Below, piece by piece: positions 6,394 through 13,472 of a DNA stretch of 18,209 nucleotides. Position numbers and translations under genes: made by a program. The stretch is from contig JAFNWZ010000100.1 in the NCBI GenBank assembly GCA_017379255.1, forward strand, positions 1-18,209. Reading direction: 5' to 3'. The notes beneath the pieces were generated by a model. It ran no database searches. It was given only the letters and a program-made list of their open reading frames with translations, and was not told the origin of the DNA. The stretch comes from Akkermansia sp. Lineage in GTDB: Bacteria; Verrucomicrobiota; Verrucomicrobiia; Verrucomicrobiales; Akkermansiaceae. Position 1 is the first letter of the stretch. Every line of letters begins with the position of its first letter.

Positions 6394-6970
6394 GCTCGTG
6401 TATGGCTTGCATGTGGGCTTTGGTGCCGTATCCTGCGTGGCGGGCAAAGCCGTATGCCGGGAACTGGCGGTCAAGTTCGTTCATGTAGTGGTCACGCCAC
6501 ACTTTGGCCAGAATGCTGGCGGCGGCAATGCTCAGGCAGCGGGCATCACCCTTCACGATGCTGCGGCTCGGCAGCGGAAAACCCGGCACCGGCAGACCGT
6601 CAATCAGGCAGAAATCAGCCCCTCCGGGCAGGCCTTCTGCGGCGCGGCGCATGGCCAGGTGCGTGGCGCGCAGGATGTTCAGCTCGTCGATTTCCTGCAC
6701 CGTTGCCTGCGCGATGCACTTCTGCACCGTATCATCCTCCATCAGCGCGGCGTAGAGCACCTCGCGTTTCCTGGCGGTCAGTTTCTTGGAATCATTCAGC
6801 CCCGGCAGGGAGTAGCCGGGGGGCAGAATCACCGCGGCTGCCACCACTGGTCCGGCCAGCGGGCCGCGGCCTGCTTCGTCAATACCGCATACGCGGGCGT
6901 AGCCTTCACTGTGTGCGGCCAGTTCCTCGCACATATCCGGCGGTGTTGTGGGGGCGGGAGTGCGGCTCAT
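6326..6970 (-). CDS. rnhB: Ribonuclease HII
   Basis: This 214-aa enzyme cuts the RNA strand of RNA-DNA hybrids and single ribonucleotides in DNA. It shows GIDEAGRGPLAGPVV with the catalytic Asp31-Glu32, LNDSKKL (58-64), CLIDG with Asp124 and KGDARCLSIAAASILAKVWRD with Asp142, so the DEDD metal site is complete. The C-terminal GFARHAGYGTKAH segment is the usual family signature. An N-terminal extension of about 20 residues precedes the core. The ATG overlaps the stop of the upstream gene (ATGA) and its 3' end overlaps the yraN start, placing it mid-operon. Confidence 0.96.
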   Translation of the reverse strand: MSRTPAPTTPPDMCEELAAHSEGYARVCGIDEAGRGPLAGPVVAAAVILPPGYSLPGLNDSKKLTARKREVLYAALMEDDTVQKCIAQATVQEIDELNILRATHLAMRRAAEGLPGGADFCLIDGLPVPGFPLPSRSIVKGDARCLSIAAASILAKVWRDHYMNELDRQFPAYGFARHAGYGTKAHMQAIHEHGITIHHRRTFAPVTQLELPLG

Positions 6971-8472
6971 TTCTTTTTCTTGTTGCGGTTCTGGTGTGCC
7001 TGTTCGCGCAGGCTGCGGGGCAGGGGGGCTCCCTCTGCCTGGGTGTAGAGCGCTTCTATATCATCCAGATAGCGGCTTATGGGGGTATCCGGACCGGGGT
7101 TGTTGAGACGCAGCATCTGCATGGTTTCCAGATACGAGTCGAATGACCTGCCGCGTTCGCTGCCGGTAAAGGAAATTTCGTACCAATCCAGGTAATCGCG
7201 TCCGCGGCGGGCGGCGGTGTAATAGGCCTCCCTCAGTTCCCGGAGTACCCCCAGGCTGCTTTGCACCGTGTCCGGGTGCTCCCCGGCAATCAACTGGCTG
7301 ATGACCCGGCAGTATTCGGTGATGATGGGGCGGTAACCGGGGAAGCAGGTGTGGCTCATGGCCACCAGCCGCTCGATGGCCGGCTGCACCAGCTTCTGCC
7401 AGTTCGGCAGCTCCACCAGGGCGTAGGCGTCATCCAGCGAAACCGGGCGGGGTATTTCGGTTTCCGGGTCAAAATAGGAAATGGTGAGCGCTTCCTGGAG
7501 CAATTTTTCAGATTCCAGCGGGGCCATGGCTTCGTTACTGCGTGGCAGTGCCAGGTTGGCCAGTTCAATGGCCCACCATTTGTTAAGCAGGGAACTATCC
7601 ACCCCCAGCTCGTGAAAATGTTCCGTTATGGCCTCCATGGGGGAGCCATCGGTCGTGGCGGCATCTTCCAGCAGGTTCTTGAGCTGGGCCTCGCCGCCCT
7701 CCAGCCCCAGCAGGCTCATCAGCATCACCCCGCAGGAAACTTCATATACTTCCCGGCTGGCGGCATCCAGTTTCTCCGGCTCGGCCATGGAAATCATCTC
7801 CTCGGGCGAAAGCATTTCGGCGCGCTGGAAGAGCTGCTGGTATATGCGCCGCTCGGCGCGTCCGCTTTTCCACAGCACCGCCTGCTGCACCCCCGCCACC
7901 AGCCAGCCGGGCAGCCCGATGGTTTCGGGGTAGGCACCGGGGTCCAGGTCGCGCAGCACATACTCGTACAGCACCATGGTGATGATGGCCTTATCCAGCC
8001 GGGCCAGGTCAATGCCGCCGCCGGGGTGGATTCGTATCTGGAAATTCGGCTGGTCGTCAATGATGTTGATGCGCGTGCGGATGGGGTTGAGCATGGGGGA
8101 GTCCGTGCTCTTGCCAATCAGGCGAATGGAAATGAGATGCTTATGTGCTTTTTCCAGATTCAGCAGCTTGCGCACCTGACCATAGAGCGCATCTGCGCGG
8201 GAGGCAATGGCACCCATGCGCAGGGAATCGCCACCGCTCACCGAGAAAAGCTTGCTGTGCGAAATTACATGTTCATCCGCATCCGGCAGGTAGGTCATGC
8301 TTCCTGCCTGTTCGACTGCATGATTGACCGCGGCGGCCTTTTTATCCGCCACCAGGCCCGCTTCCCGGAGAATGGCCGCTTCCTCCGCCTGCCAGTCTGC
8401 CTGCTGCGGCTCTTCTGCCACAGCTGCAACCAGCAGCGGAAGCACTGCCACACCTGCCCAGCATTTCAACAT
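6967..8472 (-). CDS. Secreted protein resembling a zinc-less gluzincin peptidase
   Basis: This 501-aa protein has an N-terminal signal peptide (MLKCWAGVAVLPLLVAAVAEE, likely cut after Ala19) and a Lys-rich end. Residues 155-200 read LDKAIITMVLYEYVLRDL, then GLPGWLVAGVQQAVLW. This has the layout of peptidase MA-type gluzincins, in which an HExxH helix is followed by 'lPxWlxEGlA'. Here HExxH reads YEYVL (169-173), keeping only the Glu, and the third ligand Glu is Ala193, so the zinc site appears lost. The rest is helical and unrecognised. Start 8472 is chosen over in-frame ATG 8481 because the -10 box (8485-8480) overlaps the latter. It heads the operon with rnhB and yraN. Confidence 0.75.
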   Translation of the reverse strand: MLKCWAGVAVLPLLVAAVAEEPQQADWQAEEAAILREAGLVADKKAAAVNHAVEQAGSMTYLPDADEHVISHSKLFSVSGGDSLRMGAIASRADALYGQVRKLLNLEKAHKHLISIRLIGKSTDSPMLNPIRTRINIIDDQPNFQIRIHPGGGIDLARLDKAIITMVLYEYVLRDLDPGAYPETIGLPGWLVAGVQQAVLWKSGRAERRIYQQLFQRAEMLSPEEMISMAEPEKLDAASREVYEVSCGVMLMSLLGLEGGEAQLKNLLEDAATTDGSPMEAITEHFHELGVDSSLLNKWWAIELANLALPRSNEAMAPLESEKLLQEALTISYFDPETEIPRPVSLDDAYALVELPNWQKLVQPAIERLVAMSHTCFPGYRPIITEYCRVISQLIAGEHPDTVQSSLGVLRELREAYYTAARRGRDYLDWYEISFTGSERGRSFDSYLETMQMLRLNNPGPDTPISRYLDDIEALYTQAEGAPLPRSLREQAHQNRNKKKK

Positions 8473-8479
8473 GCACCAC

Positions 8480-8508
8480 ATGCTAGCAGATGCGCTGCGT
8501 ATCAGCAA
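8480..8508 (-). promoter_or_regulatory. Promoter of the gluzincin-like/rnhB/yraN operon
   Basis: Leftward TTGCTG (8508-8503), a 17-bp spacer and TAGCAT (8485-8480) are followed by 7 bp and the ATG at 8472. A transcript would start at or within a base or two of that ATG, that is, leaderless. Confidence 0.6.
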
Positions 8509-8557
8509 GTTTATTCTCTGTTCACGCCTCTTTCTGCAGGATGGCCTGTGAAATAAA

Positions 8558-8586
8558 TTGCCAAGAGGGTGCTGAAGCGCTAGAAT
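8558..8586 (+). promoter_or_regulatory. Promoter of the NAD(P)H-hydrate repair gene
   Basis: TTGCCA (8558-8563), a 17-bp spacer and TAGAAT (8581-8586) are followed by 6 bp and the ATG at 8593. The expected transcription start coincides with the A of the ATG. Confidence 0.7.
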
Positions 8587-8592
8587 ACCAGC

Positions 8593-10035
8593 ATGAAAAT
8601 CTGCAGTGCCCAGAGTATACGCGAGGCGGAGCAATCCTTGTTTGCCAGTGGGCGGGTTTCCTCGCCCGGGCTCATGAACACCGTGGTGGAGCGCTTGTGG
8701 CAGGCTTGCCGGCAGCTGCCGCTGATGCATGGCTTCGCGCCCGCGCGCGCGATAGTATATGTGGGGACTGGTAACAATGCCGGCGATGCCATCGGCCTGG
8801 CTGCCCGCTGGGGCTGCCCTGTGACTCTCCGCTGTGCCGGGGGGCTTTCGGCTGATAGCCAGGCTCAGCTTTCCGGACGGGAGGAAATGGGTGTTCCTAC
8901 ACCGCAGGAGAATCTCCTGATTATTGACGGTCTGCTTGGTAGCGGGGCAGTCGGCGGGCTCCGCCCGGCTTATGCAGAGCTGGTGCGGGAGCTGAACGAA
9001 CTGCGGGCTGCCAGCCCGCGCAGCCTTACTCTGGCGATTGATATTCCTACCGGGCTGGATGCTTCAACGGGCGTCCATGGGGGTGATGTGGTGCTGGCGG
9101 ATGTGACTGCCGCCATTGGCTGCGTGAAGCCCGGCCTGCTTGCAGATGGTGCAGAGGATGCCGTGGGACGCTTGCTCTGTATTCCGCTGCCGGAAGTGGG
9201 TGAACTGCCGGCAGCCGGTGAGGGCCGTGTGGCGGATGATGCGGAACTCTGGCCGCTCTTGCCGCGCCGTGCCTATTCCTGCTTCAAGAACCGCGCCGGA
9301 CGCGTGGCGATTGTGGCGGGTTCTGTCGGCATGGTGGGTGCAGCGCAGATGTGCGCCGAAGCCGCGCTTGCTGCTGGAGCCGGCCTGGTGGTGCTGTATT
9401 GCCTGCCGCCGGTGTATCCGCTGCTGGCTGCCCGCGTGGCGCCCGAAATCATGGTGCACCCGGTCGGTTCGTATGCCGATATTGATGAATCCGCCGCCCA
9501 CGCTCTTGTCATAGGCCCCGGGCTGGGGGAAATTCAGCCTGTTGCAGCAGAATCGCTGCGCCGCCTTGCCTGTGATTTTACGGGTACTGTCGTGCTGGAT
9601 GCTGATGGACTAAACACCGCGGCGGCGATGGGGTGGAAACCTCTGCCGCACTGGGTGCTGACCCCGCATCCCGGGGAGATGCGCCGCCTTTTTCCGGAGG
9701 GGGGTGGAATGAATCGCAGCGAAGTGGTGGCATGCTACCGCCGCAAGAATGATTGTACCTTGCTGCTCAAAGGGGCACGGACGCTCGTTTCTGGTGTTGA
9801 AGGGCAGTTTTATAATGCCACGGGTGGCCCGTATATGGCTAATGGAGGGCAAGGGGATGTGCTGGCCGGCGTGATAGGGGCGCTGGCGGCGCAGGGGCTG
9901 CCTCCGCAGCGGGCTGCAGTAGTGGGGGCGTATGTCTGCGGGCTTGCGGCAGAACGCACCTGGGCAGAGCGTGGGCACCCGCGTTCGGTGACGGCCACGC
10001 AGGTCATCCGCAATTTGCCTTATTATCTTACGTGA
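8593..10035 (+). CDS. nnrD: Bifunctional NAD(P)H-hydrate epimerase/dehydratase
   Basis: This 480-aa enzyme repairs damaged NAD(P)H hydrates. Residues 1-about 215 are the NnrE (YjeF_N) domain, with VGTGNNAGDA (57-66) and DIPTGLDASTG (150-160). Residues about 225-480 are the NnrD (carbohydrate-kinase-like) domain, with KNRAGRVAIVAGS (232-244), DADGLN (336-341), TPHPGEM (357-363) and GGQGDVLAG (418-426) carrying Asp422. The dehydratase half looks intact. The epimerase half departs from the usual GxGNNGGDG by having Ala in two Gly positions, and the usual 'LMExAG' helix reads LMNTVVE. Total length is slightly below the typical 490-520 aa. ATG 8593 is fixed by the promoter 6 bp upstream. Confidence 0.92.
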   Translation: MKICSAQSIREAEQSLFASGRVSSPGLMNTVVERLWQACRQLPLMHGFAPARAIVYVGTGNNAGDAIGLAARWGCPVTLRCAGGLSADSQAQLSGREEMGVPTPQENLLIIDGLLGSGAVGGLRPAYAELVRELNELRAASPRSLTLAIDIPTGLDASTGVHGGDVVLADVTAAIGCVKPGLLADGAEDAVGRLLCIPLPEVGELPAAGEGRVADDAELWPLLPRRAYSCFKNRAGRVAIVAGSVGMVGAAQMCAEAALAAGAGLVVLYCLPPVYPLLAARVAPEIMVHPVGSYADIDESAAHALVIGPGLGEIQPVAAESLRRLACDFTGTVVLDADGLNTAAAMGWKPLPHWVLTPHPGEMRRLFPEGGGMNRSEVVACYRRKNDCTLLLKGARTLVSGVEGQFYNATGGPYMANGGQGDVLAGVIGALAAQGLPPQRAAVVGAYVCGLAAERTWAERGHPRSVTATQVIRNLPYYLT

Positions 10036-10047
10036 AACGGAACACAC

Positions 10048-10077
10048 TTGACAAATCAGGTGTGATTGTGCGAAACT
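10048..10077 (+). promoter_or_regulatory. Possible promoter of RNase Z gene
   Basis: A perfect TTGACA (10048-10053) is followed by 18 bp and a poor -10 (GAAACT, 10072-10077), then 6 bp and GTG 10084. The weak -10 makes this tentative, but the spacing to the start codon matches the better promoters in this window. Confidence 0.35.
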
Positions 10078-10083
10078 TCCCGC

Positions 10084-11001
10084 GTGCTCGATATTTGTCT
10101 CCTGGGAACCGGCGGAACTCTGCCGCTGGTGAATCGCTGGCTCACCTCGCTCATGGTGCGCTACCAGGGGCACGGCGTGCTGATTGATTGCGGCGAGGGA
10201 ACGCAGATTGCAGCCCAGCGGGCGGGGATGAGCCTGAAACCGGTAGATAAGATACTCATCACGCATCTGCATGCTGACCATATTTCCGGATTGCCCGGGC
10301 TGCTTCTCACCATGGGAAACATGGGACGCACGGAAGATTTGTCCATCATAGGCCCGGTGGGCACAGAGCGCGTGGTGACGGCGCTGCGCTCCATTGCGCC
10401 GAACCTGCCGTTCGAAATCCGCGTGAGCGAACTGGAAACGCCGGAGGAAACCATGTATTTCCTGGATTGCGATATCCTGGCCTTCCAGGTGCAGCACGGG
10501 GTGCCTTGTTACGGATATAGCTTCACCCTTCCGCGCAAAGGAAAGTTTGACGCGCAGCGCGCGCGGGAGCTGGGGGTGCCCATGGAGTTCTGGGGACGCC
10601 TGCAGAAAAAAGGTGAAACCATTGAGCACGAGGGTAAGGTCTATACCCCGGATATGGTGCTCGGGCCGGCCCGCCGAGGCCTCAAACTCACTTATTGCAC
10701 CGATACGCGCCCTGTTCCTGCCATTGCCACGGCTGCGGCCGGCTCTGATCTCTTCATCTGCGAAGGTATGTACGGAGAAGACGAGATGCTGCCCAAGGCG
10801 AAGGAGAACCGCCACATGCTTTTCAGCGAGGCGGCGCGCCTGGCCGCAGACGCCGGCGGGGTAAAGGAACTCTGGCTTACGCATTTCAGCCCCAGCCTGC
10901 CGAATCCCAAATCGTTCCGCGAGGTGGCGCGTGCCATCTTCCCGAATACGCAGATTCCGCGCGATGGATGGGTGAAAACCCTCCGTTTTGAGGAAAATTA
11001 A
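10084..11001 (+). CDS. rnz: Ribonuclease Z (tRNA 3'-processing endonuclease)
   Basis: This 305-aa metallo-beta-lactamase-fold enzyme removes 3' trailers from tRNA precursors. The N-terminus reads LLGTGGTLP. ITHLHADHISGLPGLL (59-73) carries the two-zinc ligands, His138 follows in VQHGVPCYGY, Asp207 lies in YCTDTRP, and H244 in NRHMLFSEAARLA and H267 in LTHFSPS complete the site. The last motif lacks the Arg-Tyr usual in 'HFSxRY'. GTG 10084 gives the standard RNase Z N-terminus; an in-frame TTG at 10066 would add six residues. It lies 48 bp after the hydrate repair gene and may be co-transcribed or have its own promoter. Confidence 0.92.
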   Translation: MLDICLLGTGGTLPLVNRWLTSLMVRYQGHGVLIDCGEGTQIAAQRAGMSLKPVDKILITHLHADHISGLPGLLLTMGNMGRTEDLSIIGPVGTERVVTALRSIAPNLPFEIRVSELETPEETMYFLDCDILAFQVQHGVPCYGYSFTLPRKGKFDAQRARELGVPMEFWGRLQKKGETIEHEGKVYTPDMVLGPARRGLKLTYCTDTRPVPAIATAAAGSDLFICEGMYGEDEMLPKAKENRHMLFSEAARLAADAGGVKELWLTHFSPSLPNPKSFREVARAIFPNTQIPRDGWVKTLRFEEN

Positions 11002-11016
11002 TTTTTTTGCTATTTT
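10988..11016 (+). promoter_or_regulatory. Orphan promoter-like element facing a gene-less stretch
   Basis: TTGAGG (10988-10993), a 17-bp spacer and TATTTT (11011-11016) overlap the end of rnz and face right, where no rightward gene follows before the terminator. AT-rich sequence raises the chance of coincidence. Confidence 0.3.
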
Positions 11017-11060
11017 GTTTGAACATTTTTGCCCCGGGGCGTGTCTCTACATGCATAAGG

Positions 11061-11089
11061 AAGCCCCACCGCGCAATTTTATGGGGTTT
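11061..11089 (+). terminator. Possible terminator after rnz
   Basis: AAGCCCCA (11061-11068) can pair with TGGGGTTT (11082-11089, one G-T wobble) around a 13-nt loop, followed by T then A-rich sequence. It is weaker than the hairpin at 11130-11166. Confidence 0.35.
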
Positions 11090-11129
11090 TAAATGTCTTT
11101 TTCATGTAGTTTCAGAGTTGATTAGAGAG

Positions 11130-11166
11130 AAAAAGGACGGAAGCTGGGAAGCTTCCGTCCTTTTTT
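11130..11166. terminator. Bidirectional intrinsic terminator between rnz and kinase
   Basis: A perfect 10-bp GC-rich stem (11135-11144 with 11151-11160) around a 6-nt loop is extended by A5 on the left and T6 on the right. It therefore reads as hairpin plus T-run from either strand and serves the convergent rnz and kinase genes. Confidence 0.92.
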
Positions 11167-11200
11167 CTGCCGTGGGTGTAGGGAAAAATGAAATGCTGCC

Positions 11201-12322
11201 TTACAGCCGGATGGCAGCGAGGTCCTGCATCCATTCTGCCACGTTCTGGTAGCGGCGTGCGGGCAGCGGCGCAATCGCGCGGTCAATGGTTGCGAGTAAG
11301 GCCGGATTGTAAATCTGGCACAGTTGCTCGCTGTTTGCCAGCGGGTCAACCGTGTCGTACAGCTCCCTCTGCTGGCAGTTGGGCAGGCAGGTGCCGGTCA
11401 GCGTGTAATAGAGCGTGGCACCGAAGGCGTATAAATCCGTCCAGGGACCCATGTTGCCTTTGGGAGTGCTTTGTTCAGAAGGACTGAATCCCGGGGTTTC
11501 CACCATGCTGCTGGTGAGGTCGCCGTATGATTCGCGCGCCGCGCCGAAATCAATGATGACGGGCAGACCAGTGCGGGTGATGAGGATGTTGTCCGGCTTG
11601 ATATCGCGGTGCAGCAGGTTACGGCTGTGCAGATAGTCGAACGCATCGAGCAGGCGGACCATGAGCCCGAATAGTGCAGATTGGGGAATGGGTGTGCCGC
11701 TTTGGGAATATTGCGCCGCCAGGGCCGCCAGGGAAATGCCGTTGATGTATTCCACCGCGTAGTAGGCAGTCTGGTGTTCTTCGAAATACGAATAGACCTT
11801 GGCGATGCAGGGGTGGTCAAGCGTGGCGAGGATGCGGACTTCCCGCAGGAAATTGCTGCGCGCCCATTCTGCCCCTTCCTGTCCGGTTTCCGGGTCGTGC
11901 AGGCAGACATCCAGCGTCTCTGCGTGGCGGTAACAGATTGAGTTGGGGAAATTTTCCTTGATAACCACCGTGCGGTTGAGCATGGATTCCTTCGCCAGAT
12001 AGGTGACGCCGAATCCGCCGCTGCCTATGGTGCGCAGGACCCGGTAGTTGTGCAGCTGAGTGCCATCGGGCAGCTCCCTGGGGGCAATGTAGCAGGGAAC
12101 ATCCTCGGTTGCTGCGGCTTCAGGGCTGATATCCCCGCCAGTGGAAATCGAAATATGTTCATCTCTTGCCGCTGCCAGGATATCCTCCATGAATGAGCCG
12201 ACGGGGCGGCTGTACATGGCCGGGATGGCGGGTGCAGAGGTGAGCGATGAGGGAATCGCGGGTACAGCAGGGGGCGCTGCGGGGGCGTCCATGGCGGTTT
12301 CTGGTCGGGAATCAGGAATCAT
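11201..12322 (-). CDS. Soluble Ser/Thr protein kinase (Hanks type)
   Basis: This 373-aa protein has a disordered Ala/Pro-rich N-terminus (about 1-75) and one kinase domain (about 92-372). The ATP loop is GSGGFGVTYLA (100-110), the ATP-anchoring Lys is K122 (VVIKENFP) and the helix-C Glu is E161. The catalytic loop is HRDIKPDN (238-245) with Asp240, the metal-binding motif is DFG (258-260), and TPGFSPSEQ marks the substrate-binding loop. All catalytic residues are present. There is no transmembrane, PASTA or FHA segment, so it should be cytoplasmic with unknown input and targets. ATG 12322 is chosen because a promoter lies just upstream. An in-frame ATG at 12400 would place the start beyond this promoter and inside the obg -35 box. 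Confidence 0.9.
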   Translation of the reverse strand: MIPDSRPETAMDAPAAPPAVPAIPSSLTSAPAIPAMYSRPVGSFMEDILAAARDEHISISTGGDISPEAAATEDVPCYIAPRELPDGTQLHNYRVLRTIGSGGFGVTYLAKESMLNRTVVIKENFPNSICYRHAETLDVCLHDPETGQEGAEWARSNFLREVRILATLDHPCIAKVYSYFEEHQTAYYAVEYINGISLAALAAQYSQSGTPIPQSALFGLMVRLLDAFDYLHSRNLLHRDIKPDNILITRTGLPVIIDFGAARESYGDLTSSMVETPGFSPSEQSTPKGNMGPWTDLYAFGATLYYTLTGTCLPNCQQRELYDTVDPLANSEQLCQIYNPALLATIDRAIAPLPARRYQNVAEWMQDLAAIRL

Positions 12323-12333
12323 ACCGTTTACCC

Positions 12334-12362
12334 ATTGTAACGTGCTCTGCGGGTGGTGTCGA
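12334..12362 (-). promoter_or_regulatory. Promoter of the kinase gene
   Basis: Leftward TCGACA (12362-12357), a 17-bp spacer and TACAAT (12339-12334) each miss the consensus by one base. The start codon follows 11 bp after the -10, so the leader would be only about 4-5 nt. No Shine-Dalgarno sequence is present. Confidence 0.65.
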
Positions 12363-12393
12363 GCATAAACGCGCGAGCTCCATTGCTTTAGAC

Positions 12394-12422
12394 TTGCCAT
12401 AGGGGTGAAAATAAGCTAATCT
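12394..12422 (+). promoter_or_regulatory. Promoter of obg
   Basis: TTGCCA (12394-12399), a 17-bp spacer and TAATCT (12417-12422) are followed by 6 bp and ATG 12429. The transcript should start at the ATG. The -35 hexamer is identical to that of the hydrate repair gene. Confidence 0.65.
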
Positions 12423-12428
12423 CTGGAT

Positions 12429-13469
12429 ATGTTCGTAGATAATATCCGAATTTTTGCCAAGGCTGGTAAGGGCGGCAACGGGCTGGCCTCGTTCCGTCGC
12501 GAGAAGTTTGTGCCTCGCGGCGGCCCTGATGGCGGCGATGGCGGTGATGGCGGCAGCGTGATTCTGGAGGTGAGCACCGGTACGAATGATCTGCGTAATT
12601 ATTTCTATGACCCCAAACTGGTAGCCACAGATGGCATGCCGGGTATGCATGCCCGTAAGCATGGCCGCGATGGCAAGACCGTGATTGGCAAGGTGCCCCC
12701 CGGCACGATTGTGTACCGCAGCAATGCTGCCACCATGCAGGAGGCCACCTGGCTGGAGCGCGAGGGCGACGGCATTGAGCTGGAGCAGATTGCCGACCTC
12801 ACGGAACCGGGAGAGCGCTTTGTGCTCTGCCAGGGCGGTAAGGGCGGCCGTGGCAACTGGCATTTCCGCACCGCCACAGACCAGGCCCCGCTGAAATTCG
12901 AATACGGCACAGAGGCAGAGAGCGGTGTGTTCTTCTTTGAGCTGCGCCGCATAGCCGATGCCGGTCTGGTAGGCTACCCGAACGCCGGTAAGAGCACCCT
13001 GCTGACCGCTATTTCCAATGCAACCCCGAAGGTGGCCAGCTATCCGTTCACCACGCTGCAGCCCATTGTGGGTGTGGTGGAGTTTGAGGACTACCAGCGC
13101 TGCGTGGTGGCTGATATCCCCGGCATTATCGAAGGAGCTTCAAATAACCGCGGTCTGGGGCACGAGTTCCTGCGCCACATCATGCGCTGCCACCTGCTGC
13201 TCTTTGTGGTGGACCTGACCGGCCTGGAACATGACCCGGTGGAGGCTATCCAGACGCTGCGTAAGGAAGTGAAACTCTATTCCGATGAGCTGGCTGCCCG
13301 TCCCTGGGTTATCATTGCCAACAAGATGGATGACCCCACCGCCGCTGAGAATCTGGAGATTCTGCGCCAGCGATTCCCCACGGTGGAGATTATTCCGATT
13401 TCTGCCGCCATGGGCGATGGCATTCCCGCGTTCAAGGAGCGCCTGCAACAGCTGCTCAAGGAGGGTTGA
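12429..13469 (+). CDS. obg: Obg family GTPase
   Basis: This 346-aa GTPase is involved in late 50S subunit assembly and stress control. Residues 1-about 158 are the Gly-rich Obg fold (FVDNIRIFAKAGKGGNG, FVPRGGPDGGDGGDGGSV, GGKGGRGN). The GTPase domain shows G1 GYPNAGKS (182-189), the G2 region SYPFTTL, G3 DIPG (229-232), G4 NKMD (298-301) and G5 ISA (324-326). It ends right after the G domain, so the optional C-terminal OCT/TGS-like extension is absent. It starts a rightward run with the phosphoesterase, cysK, thiE and thiM genes. The start follows the -10 box by 6 bp and has no Shine-Dalgarno sequence. Confidence 0.96.
   Translation: MFVDNIRIFAKAGKGGNGLASFRREKFVPRGGPDGGDGGDGGSVILEVSTGTNDLRNYFYDPKLVATDGMPGMHARKHGRDGKTVIGKVPPGTIVYRSNAATMQEATWLEREGDGIELEQIADLTEPGERFVLCQGGKGGRGNWHFRTATDQAPLKFEYGTEAESGVFFFELRRIADAGLVGYPNAGKSTLLTAISNATPKVASYPFTTLQPIVGVVEFEDYQRCVVADIPGIIEGASNNRGLGHEFLRHIMRCHLLLFVVDLTGLEHDPVEAIQTLRKEVKLYSDELAARPWVIIANKMDDPTAAENLEILRQRFPTVEIIPISAAMGDGIPAFKERLQQLLKEG
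13458..13465 (+). promoter_or_regulatory. Strong ribosome binding site
   Basis: AAGGAGGG lies 7 nt before GTG 13473, within the last codons of obg. It is the only near-perfect Shine-Dalgarno sequence I found in front of a start in this window, and it supports the GTG start of the metallophosphoesterase gene. Confidence 0.75.
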
Positions 13470-13472
13470 TTT

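Noticed and set aside
7261..8556. 431-aa open frame on the plus strand
   Set aside because: It runs antisense to the secreted gluzincin-like gene, which has a promoter, a signal peptide and operon overlap. The plus frame shows no domain.
9610..10884. 424-aa open frame on the minus strand
   Set aside because: It is antisense to the hydrate repair and RNase Z genes, both firmly identified, and its composition is that of a shadow frame.
11007..11252. 81-aa open frame across the rnz-kinase gap
   Set aside because: It starts with TTG, runs through a strong bidirectional terminator and into the kinase gene, and has no recognisable features.
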